DNA from: JACPYG01 sp964356545
Lineage (GTDB): Bacteria; Patescibacteriota; Minisyncoccia; Minisyncoccales; Staskawiczbacteraceae
Assembly: GCA_964356545.1 (NCBI GenBank)
Contig: CAYHHX010000032.1
Coordinates: 1 to 5,635 of the forward strand
Reading direction: 5' to 3'
Length of the DNA stretch: 5,635 nucleotides
Made by a program: the position numbers and the translations under genes. The notes beneath the pieces were generated by a model. That model was given only the letters and a program-made list of their open reading frames with translations, made no database searches and was not told where the DNA came from. Below are positions 1 through 4,349 of this stretch, one piece after another. How positions within the stretch are numbered: position 1 is the first letter of the stretch; every line of letters begins with the position of its first letter.

Positions 1-1
1 A

Positions 2-109
2 GCCCACGAGGCCGACAAAACTTTTGATATTTTAATGGGCGAAGAAGTAGAGCCAAGAAAAAAGTTTATCCAAACTCATGCTAAGTCAGTAAAGAATTTG
101 GATATCTAG
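2..109 (+). CDS. gyrB: DNA gyrase subunit B, C-terminal end (partial)
   Basis: The reading frame open at the left edge encodes the last 35 residues of a type IIA topoisomerase B subunit and stops at TAG 107-109. GyrB is the ATPase subunit that, with GyrA, introduces negative supercoils into DNA. Visible are ADKTFDILMGEEVEPRKKFI and the terminal KNLDI. These match the GyrB terminus, where a leucine-methionine-glycine is followed by VEPR, then FI and a final N-(I/L)-D-I, as in Escherichia coli GyrB. ParE is a paralogue with a related tail, but the NLDI ending favours GyrB. Only the 3' end is present, so the start, ATPase domain and Toprim domain cannot be assessed. The next gene begins 6 bases after the stop, suggesting co-transcription. 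Confidence 0.87.
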   Translation, partial: AHEADKTFDILMGEEVEPRKKFIQTHAKSVKNLDI

Positions 110-115
110 TTGATA

Positions 116-505
116 ATGAAAAGGCAGTGGATTATTGATAAGTTAAATTATTTTAAGTTTACAAAAGACAAAGTATTTTTGAATACTAGTAAAAGGGAAT
201 ATTTACAATATAAAGAAAGAGCGAAATTATTAGTGGAAAATAGGATAAACCACTATAATAAATTTTATAACTTTAAAATCAACAAAATAACTATAAAAAA
301 CCAAAAAAGCAGATGGGGAAGTTGCAGTAAAAAAGAAAACTTAAATTTTAATTATAAAATAGCTTTATTGCCACAGAACTTAGCTGATTATGTGATAGTG
401 CACGAATTGTGCCATTTGGGAGAATTTAACCACTCCAAAAAATTTTGGAAATTAGTTTCATTGACTATTACAAACTATAAACAATTAAAAAAGAAGTTTA
501 AATAA
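116..505 (+). CDS. YgjP-like (DUF45/COG1451) zinc metallopeptidase, short form
   Basis: A protein of 129 residues if it starts at ATG 116; a TTG at 110, directly after the gyrB stop, would add two residues. No Shine-Dalgarno sequence supports either start. The C-terminal half carries the family signature: RWGSCS (residues 66-71), then a hydrophobic stretch, then HELCH (96-100) followed by NHSKKFW with a third histidine at 106. The HExxH pair plus the distal histidine is the expected zinc site of YgjP/WLM-type gluzincin peptidases, with Glu97 as the catalytic base. The N-terminal half is lysine-rich and shortened; family members are usually about 165-240 residues. The catalytic core looks intact, so a reduced active version is more likely than a pseudogene. 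The substrate is unknown for this family in general. It sits between gyrB and ybaB with gaps of 6 and 9 bases, consistent with one transcript. Confidence 0.82.
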   Translation: MKRQWIIDKLNYFKFTKDKVFLNTSKREYLQYKERAKLLVENRINHYNKFYNFKINKITIKNQKSRWGSCSKKENLNFNYKIALLPQNLADYVIVHELCHLGEFNHSKKFWKLVSLTITNYKQLKKKFK

Positions 506-514
506 TAAAAAATT

Positions 515-769
515 ATGTTTGAAAACTTAAAAAATTTGCAAAAGTTAAAGCAGATGCAAGATGATTTTAAGAAAGAGAAGTTGACTGTTGAGAAAAGGGG
601 AGTGACGGTTGTAATGAACGGCAATTTTGAAGTTGAGGATGTGAAATTAAATTCGGAGTTGAATTTAGAAGACCAGCAAGATGCCTTGAAAGAAGCGCTA
701 AATGAAGCAAGGGAAAATATACAGAAAACTTTGGCAAAAAGCTTAATGAGTTCTGGCCTTGGTTTTTAA
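515..769 (+). CDS. ybaB: YbaB/EbfC family nucleoid-associated protein
   Basis: An 84-residue protein with the YbaB/EbfC layout. An N-terminal amphipathic helix rich in K/Q/M (MFENLKNLQKLKQMQDDFKK) is followed by a beta segment with alternating hydrophobics (VTVVMNGNFEVEDVKL). A long C-terminal helix (DQQDALKEALNEARENIQKT) then ends in LAKSLMSSGLGF. Family members form dimers shaped like tweezers that bind DNA and associate with the nucleoid. This copy is shorter than the usual 100-110 residues, mainly at the N terminus and the tail. In many bacteria ybaB lies between dnaX and recR; here it follows gyrB and the metallopeptidase, so that context is absent. Translation probably starts at ATG 515, which is not preceded by a clear ribosome binding site. 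A long hairpin repeat begins 15 bases after the stop. Confidence 0.85.
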   Translation: MFENLKNLQKLKQMQDDFKKEKLTVEKRGVTVVMNGNFEVEDVKLNSELNLEDQQDALKEALNEARENIQKTLAKSLMSSGLGF

Positions 770-784
770 ATTGTTTAGATATCT

Positions 785-862
785 GGGCGGAAATAAGAAT
801 ATTTTTCAATTCGGGCTGACCGTGGGTTTGGCGGACGTTGAAAAATATACTTATTTCCGCCC
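785..862 (+). repeat. Dispersed palindromic repeat, copy 1
   Basis: The arms 785-809 and 838-862 are inverted complements at 24 of 25 positions; the only mismatch pairs A799 with A848. The 28-base centre 810-837 is GC-rich (TTCGGGCTGACC, then GTGGGTTTGGCGGACG) in an otherwise AT-rich spacer. It differs at one base from the centre of copy 2 (5446-5473) and at two from the complement of copy 3 (3109-3136). The outer GGGCGG/CCGCCC of the stem is private to this copy. No flanking target-site duplication is obvious. It lies 15 bases after the ybaB stop. It could act as a terminator or 3'-end stabiliser of the gyrB-ybaB transcript, or be a remnant of a small mobile element. The family is not recognised. 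Confidence 0.9.
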
Positions 863-881
863 TATTTATTATCTTAATTAC

Positions 882-908
882 AAAGCCTCTAAAGGGCTTT
901 ATTTGTTT
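882..908 (+). terminator. Rho-independent terminator before the helicase gene
   Basis: AAAGCC (882-887) pairs with GGCTTT (895-900) around a seven-base loop and is followed by ATTTGTTT. The stem is short but perfect, and the T-rich tail suits an intrinsic terminator closing the gyrB-ybaB transcript. The -35 box of the next promoter begins within the tail, so the two signals are packed end to end. Confidence 0.65.
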
Positions 909-935
909 GACAAGTTAGTGTTTTTGGTGTACAAT
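907..935 (+). promoter_or_regulatory. Sigma70-type promoter for the DEAD-box helicase
   Basis: A perfect -35 box TTGACA (907-912) is separated by exactly 17 bases from TACAAT (930-935), a five-of-six match to the -10 consensus. The expected start of transcription is about 941-943, only 3-5 bases before the ATG at 946. That leaves no room for a ribosome binding site, so the mRNA should be leaderless or nearly so. Confidence 0.8.
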
Positions 936-945
936 TAACTTATAT

Positions 946-2187
946 ATGATAAATACAAAAACAGAGCACTCTTTAAGTGATAGTCCAGAACATGGTTTTG
1001 GCGGTCTTGGCATAGCTCCAAAAATGCTTGAGGTATTAGCTCAATTAAATTTTAAAATTCCAACGCCTATTCAGAGAAAAGCAATTCCCATAGCTATAGA
1101 AGGAAAAGATATTGTTGGTATTGCTCAAACAGGCACTGGTAAAACTCTTGCATTGGGTATTCCAATGATTCAGCGTATTTTGCAGGCAAGCAGGGGTAAG
1201 GGGCTTATTATTTTACCAACACGCGAACTTGCCCTTCAAAGCAATGAAATGCTGCAAAAAATAGGGCGTCCTTTTGGCTTGAAAACTGCCGTGTTAATTG
1301 GCGGAAGCTCAATGTGGCAACAAGTGCAAGCTATTAGAAATAGGCCCCACATTGTAATTGGCACCCCCGGAAGAGTTATTGACCATTTACAACAAAAAAC
1401 ATTGAGTTTTCATGATGTTATTGTTTTGGTTTTAGATGAGGCTGACTGTATGTTTGATATGGGTTTTGCTCTGCAAATAAAACAGATATTACAAGCCACA
1501 TCAAAAGACCGTCAAACTATGCTTTTTTCGGCAACAATGCCAGATAATATTGTTAAAATTGCCACTGGCCATATGAAGCTTCCAGTAAGAGTGGAAATAG
1601 CTCGCCAAGGAACTGCGGCTGAAAAAGTTGAACACGAACTTTTTATTGTTAAAAAAGACCAAAAAAATAGGCTTTTAGATAAATTACTTTTAGAATACAA
1701 GGGGAGCGTTTTGGTTTTTTGCCGCACTAAGTTTGGCGCAAAAAAGATATGCCATGATATTAGAAATATGGGAATATCTACAGCCGAAATACATTCTAAC
1801 AGATCACTTGCTCAAAGAAGAGAGGCCTTAGATGGTTTTAAGGTAGGAAAATACAGAGTGCTTGTTGCAACTGATATTGCTTCTCGCGGTATAGATGTAA
1901 AAGGTATTGAGCTAGTTATCAACTACGACCTTCCAGAATCGGCTGGTGACTACGTGCACAGAATAGGGCGCACAGGCAGAGCTGGTATGGCAGGCCGTGC
2001 CATTTCTTTTGTGATGTTAGAACAGAGAAATAAAATTAGAGAGATAGAAAGATTAATTCAATCTATGCTTAAGATTTCACAGTTGCCAGAATTGCCGGTT
2101 TCACGCGTTGCTCCACTAGGGCAAGAAAATCATAAAGCAAAAAATTATTTTAAAAAAAATACGAGAAAGTTTTACGGACATAGGTAG
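946..2187 (+). CDS. DEAD-box ATP-dependent RNA helicase (RhlE-like)
   Basis: A 413-residue superfamily 2 helicase with all core motifs in order: the Q motif (F18 to PTPIQ, 39-43), Walker A AQTGTGKT (60-67), PTRELALQ (91-98), GTPGR (139-143), DEAD (164-167), SAT (195-197), VLVFCRTK (255-262), ATDIASRGID (308-317) and HRIGRTGRAG (338-347). It should unwind short RNA duplexes using ATP, for example in ribosome assembly or mRNA turnover. The C-terminal tail after motif VI is short and ends in a basic stretch (residues about 397-413), as in small RhlE-type helicases; which subgroup it belongs to cannot be settled by eye. The start at 946 is needed because the next in-frame ATG (residue 27) would remove the Q-motif phenylalanine. 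It is transcribed from its own promoter. It is visibly richer in G+C and in CGN arginine codons (10 of 29) than nusG (1 of 9) or the dCMP deaminase gene (0 of 11), so horizontal acquisition is possible. Confidence 0.95.
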   Translation: MINTKTEHSLSDSPEHGFGGLGIAPKMLEVLAQLNFKIPTPIQRKAIPIAIEGKDIVGIAQTGTGKTLALGIPMIQRILQASRGKGLIILPTRELALQSNEMLQKIGRPFGLKTAVLIGGSSMWQQVQAIRNRPHIVIGTPGRVIDHLQQKTLSFHDVIVLVLDEADCMFDMGFALQIKQILQATSKDRQTMLFSATMPDNIVKIATGHMKLPVRVEIARQGTAAEKVEHELFIVKKDQKNRLLDKLLLEYKGSVLVFCRTKFGAKKICHDIRNMGISTAEIHSNRSLAQRREALDGFKVGKYRVLVATDIASRGIDVKGIELVINYDLPESAGDYVHRIGRTGRAGMAGRAISFVMLEQRNKIREIERLIQSMLKISQLPELPVSRVAPLGQENHKAKNYFKKNTRKFYGHR

Positions 2188-2192
2188 TTTTG

Positions 2193-2201
2193 TGATATAA
2201 T
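2193..2201 (+). promoter_or_regulatory. Possible extended -10 promoter upstream of secE
   Basis: TG-A-TATAAT gives a perfect extended -10 element (TG at 2193-2194, TATAAT at 2196-2201) just after the helicase stop. The best -35 candidate, TTTACG at 2171-2176 inside the helicase gene, is 19 bases away and poor, but extended -10 promoters can tolerate this. Transcription would start near 2208 and would include the foldable leader described below. Confidence 0.5.
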
Positions 2202-2220
2202 ACCATAAAGGTCTAATTTC

Positions 2221-2249
2221 TTGACTTATTGGTTTACCTCGGCTAATAT
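2221..2249 (+). promoter_or_regulatory. Sigma70-type promoter for secE-nusG-rplK
   Basis: TTGACT (2221-2226), a five-of-six -35 box, is followed after 17 bases by TAATAT (2244-2249), a weaker four-of-six -10 box. Transcription would start at about 2256-2257, immediately before the hairpin at 2258-2273, giving an mRNA that begins with a stem-loop and has a leader of about 60 bases before secE. Confidence 0.6.
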
Positions 2250-2257
2250 ATACACAG

Positions 2258-2277
2258 ATGGCCGAGAGGCCATTTTT
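2258..2277 (+). terminator. GAGA-tetraloop hairpin with T tail, between helicase and secE
   Basis: ATGGCC (2258-2263) pairs with GGCCAT (2268-2273) around the GNRA-type loop GAGA and runs into TTTT. For transcripts reading in from the helicase gene or from 2193-2201 this has the shape of an intrinsic terminator or attenuator. For transcripts from the 2221-2249 promoter it would be a 5'-terminal stem-loop, a position known to protect mRNA from 5'-end-dependent decay. A competing pairing exists: CTCGGC (2238-2243) with GCCGAG (2261-2266), extended by TTGGTTT (2229-2235) with AAACCAA (2279-2285). The longer transcript could therefore switch between two folds. Both roles are inferred. Confidence 0.55.
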
Positions 2278-2316
2278 AAAACCAAAAATTATAGAAATTA
2301 CTAAGGCAATTTAATT

Positions 2317-2511
2317 ATGAAAATTATAGAAAAAGTTAAACATTTTTTAAAAGAAGTTTATGTTGAGTTAAAAAAAGTAAGTTGGCTTTCAAATAAAGAA
2401 GTTTTGCGATATACGATAATTATAGTTGTAGTTATTATAATTGTATCTGCTTTTTTGGGTAGTTTGGATTATTTTTTTGCAGAACTCTTAAAAAAGTTTT
2501 TAGTCAAATAA
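2317..2511 (+). CDS. secE: Preprotein translocase subunit SecE
   Basis: A 64-residue single-span membrane protein. The cytoplasmic amphipathic helix carries the SecE signature (FLKEVYVELKKVSW, residues 10-23), followed by NKEVLRYT and a transmembrane segment rich in Ile/Val (about residues 33-50). A short tail ends in lysines. SecE clamps the two halves of SecY in the SecYEG channel and is essential. The length matches the minimal bacterial form; the longer three-span form of Escherichia coli is not the rule. TAAGG at 2302-2306, ten bases before the ATG, is a weak ribosome binding site. Its place directly before nusG, with a 20-base gap, is the classical order and makes the assignment firm. 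Confidence 0.95.
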   Translation: MKIIEKVKHFLKEVYVELKKVSWLSNKEVLRYTIIIVVVIIIVSAFLGSLDYFFAELLKKFLVK

Positions 2512-2531
2512 ACTTTTAAAAAATAAAGGTT

Positions 2532-3080
2532 ATGCCAAAACAAGTAATAGAACGAGAAAAAAATTGGTATGTAATACATACTTATTCTGGATATGAAGAT
2601 GCAGTTGCTAAAAACCTTAAACAAAGGATTGACAGTTTAGGCATGGAAGATAAAATTTTTAATGTTATTGTTCCTAAGGAAAAAAAGATAAAAATTAAAA
2701 ACGGAAAAAGAAAAACAGTTGAGGAAAAAATTTATCCTGGCTATGTATTGGTAGAAATGATAGTAGACGATGCTTCGTGGTATGTGGTTAGAAATACTCC
2801 AAGAGTAACAGGATTTTTAGGAGCTGAAACTACTCCAATTCCAGTATCAAAACATGATATTGATGATTTAATGAAAAGAATGGAAGTTGGCACAGAACCA
2901 CAATTTACAATAGATGTTGAGATTGGGGTTAATGTCAAAATTATAGATGGACCATTTAAGGGTTTTGAAGGAAGAGTTTCAGAAGTAGATCAAGAAAGGG
3001 GCAAGATTAAGGTGTTGATTAATATGTTTGGAAGAGATACGCCAGTGGAGCTTGATTCGTTACAAATTAAGAAAGTATAA
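2532..3080 (+). CDS. nusG: Transcription termination/antitermination protein NusG
   Basis: A 182-residue NusG with both expected domains. The NGN domain begins at NWYVIHTYSGYE (11-22) and contains YPGYVLVEM (68-76), NTPRVTGFLG (88-97) and PVSKHDI (104-110). The C-terminal KOW domain (about 130-182) has VKIIDGPFKGFEGRVSEVD and FGRDTPVELD. NusG binds the clamp of RNA polymerase through NGN, suppresses pausing, and contacts Rho or ribosomal protein S10 through KOW. Size is typical of the short bacterial form without insertions. The start at 2532 leaves a full NGN domain; AAAGG at 2525-2529 is only two bases from the ATG, too close for a normal ribosome binding site. Copy 3 of the palindromic repeat fills nearly the whole 88-base gap to rplK. 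Confidence 0.97.
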   Translation: MPKQVIEREKNWYVIHTYSGYEDAVAKNLKQRIDSLGMEDKIFNVIVPKEKKIKIKNGKRKTVEEKIYPGYVLVEMIVDDASWYVVRNTPRVTGFLGAETTPIPVSKHDIDDLMKRMEVGTEPQFTIDVEIGVNVKIIDGPFKGFEGRVSEVDQERGKIKVLINMFGRDTPVELDSLQIKKV

Positions 3081-3086
3081 TAAATC

Positions 3087-3158
3087 GGAAATAAAAGATA
3101 TTTTTCAACGTCCGCCAAACCCACGGCCAGTCCGAATCGAAAAATATATTTTATTTCC
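3087..3158 (-). repeat. Dispersed palindromic repeat, copy 3 (reverse orientation)
   Basis: The arms 3087-3108 and 3137-3158 are complementary at 20 of 22 positions. The centre 3109-3136 (CGTCCGCCAAACCC, then ACGGCCAGTCCGAA) is the reverse complement of the centres of copies 1 and 2, with one or two differences, so this copy is inserted in the other direction. Its arms contain ATAAAAG and TTTTATTT where the other copies have ATAAG and CTTATTT; most of these changes occur in both arms, keeping the pairing. It starts 6 bases after the nusG stop and ends 10 bases before the rplK start, inside a normally co-transcribed, highly expressed operon, so it must be tolerated in the mRNA. Confidence 0.9.
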
Positions 3159-3168
3159 TCTTAAAACT

Positions 3169-3594
3169 ATGGCAAAACAAATAAAAGCAGTAGTAAAAAT
3201 ACAAATTTCAGCAGGTAAGGCAACTCCGGCTCCTCCAATTGGTCCGGCTTTGGCTCAACACGGATTAAATATAGCAGAATTCTGTCAGAAATTTAATGAG
3301 GCGACAAAGGAGATGATGGGTTATGTTATTCCAGCTGAAGTAACTATATATGTTGATAGAACATATATTTTTAAGCTTAAAACACCTTTAGCTTCAGAAT
3401 TATTAAAGAAGGCGGCTAATATTGAAAAGGGTTCAGGTCAGCCAAATAAAAAGAAAGTAGGGATTATAACAAAATCTCAACTAAAAGAAATTGCCGAAAA
3501 AAAATTAGAAGATTTAAACACTAAAGACATTGAGCAGGCAATGAAAATAATTGCCGGAACAGCAAAAAATATGGGTATTGAAATAAAAGATTAG
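3169..3594 (+). CDS. rplK: 50S ribosomal protein L11 (uL11)
   Basis: A 141-residue protein of exactly the usual L11 length starting at ATG 3169. The N-terminal domain has the signature KIQISAGKATPAPPIGPALA (10-29) followed by QHGLNI and FNEAT. The C-terminal RNA-binding domain has KTPLASELLKKAA (71-83), GSGQPN (88-93), VGIITKSQLKEIA and ends AGTAKNMGIEIKD. L11 binds the GTPase-associated region of 23S rRNA at the base of the L7/L12 stalk. An upstream ATG at 3028 is in frame, but it lies inside nusG and would require translating the hairpin repeat, so it is not the start. No ribosome binding site is visible before 3169. Unusually, rplA does not follow, and the last codons lie inside a very long hairpin. 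Confidence 0.97.
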   Translation: MAKQIKAVVKIQISAGKATPAPPIGPALAQHGLNIAEFCQKFNEATKEMMGYVIPAEVTIYVDRTYIFKLKTPLASELLKKAANIEKGSGQPNKKKVGIITKSQLKEIAEKKLEDLNTKDIEQAMKIIAGTAKNMGIEIKD

Positions 3595-3636
3595 CTTTCG
3601 CTAATCTTTTATTTCAATGATGCACCCATATTTTTT
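3564..3636 (+). terminator. Long hairpin overlapping the rplK 3' end
   Basis: The last codons of rplK (3564-3595) are followed by their own inverted copy (3600-3636). ATTGAAATAAAAGATTAG at 3577-3594, extended by C3595, pairs perfectly with 3600-3618. AAAAAATATGGGT (3564-3576) pairs perfectly with ACCCATATTTTTT (3624-3636). In all 32 base pairs are interrupted only by the unpaired GATGC at 3619-3623, with TTTC as the loop. The right arm ends in a run of six T, so it can serve as an intrinsic terminator. Because the left arm is coding, a ribosome finishing rplK would block folding. Being nearly symmetric, with an A run at one end and a T run at the other, it could stop transcription in both directions. 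Confidence 0.8.
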
Positions 3637-3722
3637 AAAAAGGGGGTCGGGGAAATTGGGTATTTCCCCGTGTAGGAAATTATTCAAAACCGAGGGTTTT
3701 GAAAGAGCGAAGCGACAAAAAG
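3637..3722 (+). other. Hairpin-rich spacer after rplK, possible inserted element
   Basis: This stretch carries no coding sequence but is strongly structured. CGGGGAAAT (3648-3656) pairs perfectly with ATTTCCCCG (3662-3670) around five bases, and TTCAAAACC (3683-3691) pairs perfectly with GGTTTTGAA (3695-3703) around three. GCGAAGC (3707-3713) is the heptamer known to form an unusually stable DNA mini-hairpin. The run of G at 3642-3646 and 3649-3652 stands out in this AT-rich region. It lies between the functional rplK end and a second, diverged copy of the rplK tail, as expected if it had been inserted at the gene's 3' end. No transposase or integrase is present and I do not recognise the sequence. 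Confidence 0.55.
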
Positions 3723-3746
3723 ATGGGGATAGAAATTAAAGACTAA
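3717..3746 (+). pseudogene. Diverged second copy of the rplK C-terminal codons
   Basis: Read in one frame, 3717-3746 encodes KKMGIEIKD and a stop; rplK ends KNMGIEIKD and a stop. Within the seven shared codons plus stop, the two copies differ only at third positions (GGT/GGG, ATT/ATA, ATA/ATT, GAT/GAC, TAG/TAA), so both were once maintained as protein-coding sequence. Upstream of 3717 the similarity ends. A normal terminator follows five bases after this second stop. The simplest reading is that this is the original rplK end, cut off when a foreign segment carrying a replacement tail was inserted. Recombination with a related strain's rplK is an alternative. Confidence 0.6.
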
Positions 3747-3750
3747 AAAT

Positions 3751-3781
3751 AAAAAACCATTCCTTGTAGGAGTGGTTTTTT
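3751..3781 (+). terminator. Rho-independent terminator downstream of the rplK region
   Basis: CCATTCCT (3757-3764) pairs with AGGAGTGG (3768-3775) with one G-T wobble around a three-base loop. It is flanked by six A (3751-3756) and six T (3776-3781) that extend the pairing and give the U tract. This is a canonical intrinsic terminator, able to work in both directions, and closes the secE-nusG-rplK operon. It lies right behind the second copy of the rplK tail. Confidence 0.85.
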
Positions 3782-3783
3782 AT

Positions 3784-3812
3784 TTGCACTTATAAAATAG
3801 CAGTGATAGAAT
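3784..3812 (+). promoter_or_regulatory. Promoter of the dTMP-synthesis operon
   Basis: TTGCAC (3784-3789) is a four-of-six -35 box. After 17 bases comes TAGAAT (3807-3812), a five-of-six -10 box, preceded by the extended element TG-A (3804-3806). Transcription should start near 3818-3820, leaving a leader of about 30 bases before the dCMP deaminase start. It begins three bases after the preceding terminator. Confidence 0.65.
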
Positions 3813-3831
3813 GATTAAATATTTAATCATT
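3810..3831 (+). promoter_or_regulatory. Perfect 22-base palindrome over the predicted transcription start
   Basis: AATGATTAAAT (3810-3820) is followed at once by its exact inverse complement (3821-3831). The palindrome covers the last three bases of the -10 box and the predicted start site, the usual place for a dimeric repressor's operator. It is also followed by TTTT, so a weak terminator hairpin is an alternative. It does not resemble the NrdR box of ribonucleotide reductase genes. The cognate protein is unknown. Confidence 0.55.
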
Positions 3832-3847
3832 TTTTATTTTGTAAAAT

Positions 3848-4348
3848 ATGGAAGAGACAAAAGAAAAATATACAAGGCCTTCTTGGGATGAATATTTTTT
3901 AGGTTTATTAGAGCCGTTGGGTAGAAGGGGAACTTGCGACAGGGGTAGGAGCGGGTCTGTGATTGTGAGTTTGGAAAATACTATTTTAGCCACTGGCTAC
4001 GCAGGAGCTCCTCCAGGTCAGCCACATTGTGACGAAGTAGGGCATTTAATAAAAACATTAACCCATGAAGATGGACATCAATCTCAGCACTGTATGAGAA
4101 CTTTACATGCAGAAGAAAATGCTATTTTACAGTGTGCTAGGGATGGTATAAAACTCCAAAGTGGAACTATTTATTGCAAAATGACTCCTTGTTATAATTG
4201 TGCGATGAGAATAGTGAGAGTAGGTATAAAAAGGGTTGTAGCGCAAAAAAGATATCATTCAGATGAGCAGTCAATGGATTTATTTAAAAAAGCCGGTGTG
4301 GAAGTTTTTGTTGTTGATAATTCAGTAGAGGAATATAAGCACCAATAA
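3848..4348 (+). CDS. comEB: dCMP deaminase (ComEB family)
   Basis: A 166-residue zinc-dependent cytidine/deoxycytidylate deaminase. The catalytic zinc site is HAEENAI (His87, Glu89 as proton shuttle) together with PCYNC (Cys115, Cys118). Upstream, CDRGRSGSVIV (30-40) and GYAGAPPGQPHCDE (50-63) match the dCMP deaminase subgroup rather than free-nucleoside deaminases. The extra Cys and His residues at 30, 60, 61, 81 and 82 fit the second, structural zinc site seen in phage-type dCMP deaminases. It converts dCMP to dUMP, feeding thymidylate synthase; members of this family are commonly regulated by dCTP and dTTP. First gene of the dTMP operon, with one base between its stop and dut. The start at 3848 leaves a typical N terminus (RPSWDEYF); no ribosome binding site is visible. 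Confidence 0.93.
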   Translation: MEETKEKYTRPSWDEYFLGLLEPLGRRGTCDRGRSGSVIVSLENTILATGYAGAPPGQPHCDEVGHLIKTLTHEDGHQSQHCMRTLHAEENAILQCARDGIKLQSGTIYCKMTPCYNCAMRIVRVGIKRVVAQKRYHSDEQSMDLFKKAGVEVFVVDNSVEEYKHQ

Positions 4349-4349
4349 T

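Noticed and set aside
567..809. An open frame on the minus strand opposite ybaB, and similar ones at 1512-1727, 2741-2938, 4255-4437 and 4322-4510.
   Set aside because: All overlap well-identified genes on the other strand, have no recognisable domain and read as low-information shadows.
831..837. GGCGGACG at the end of the repeat centre (from 830) recalls a common 16S rRNA segment.
   Set aside because: Only about eight bases agree and nothing else of rRNA surrounds them.
785..862. The palindromic element as an integron attC site.
   Set aside because: It lacks the paired RYYYAAC/GTTRRRY core sites and no integron integrase or cassette arrangement is visible.
2256..2273. The stretch AGATGGCCGAGAGGCC resembles the D-arm of a tRNA-Ser or tRNA-Leu gene.
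   Set aside because: No anticodon arm, T-arm (GGTTCGA-type) or acceptor complement follows within 90 bases; the match is explained by the GAGA-loop hairpin.
3028..3168. An in-frame ATG at 3028 would extend rplK upstream by 47 residues.
   Set aside because: It overlaps the nusG KOW domain codons and crosses the hairpin repeat; L11 from 3169 has exactly the family length and start (MAKQIKAVVK).
3723..3746. The second MGIEIKD tail as a real small gene.
   Set aside because: Seven codons with no ribosome binding site or independent context; its identity to the rplK end is better explained by duplication or displacement.
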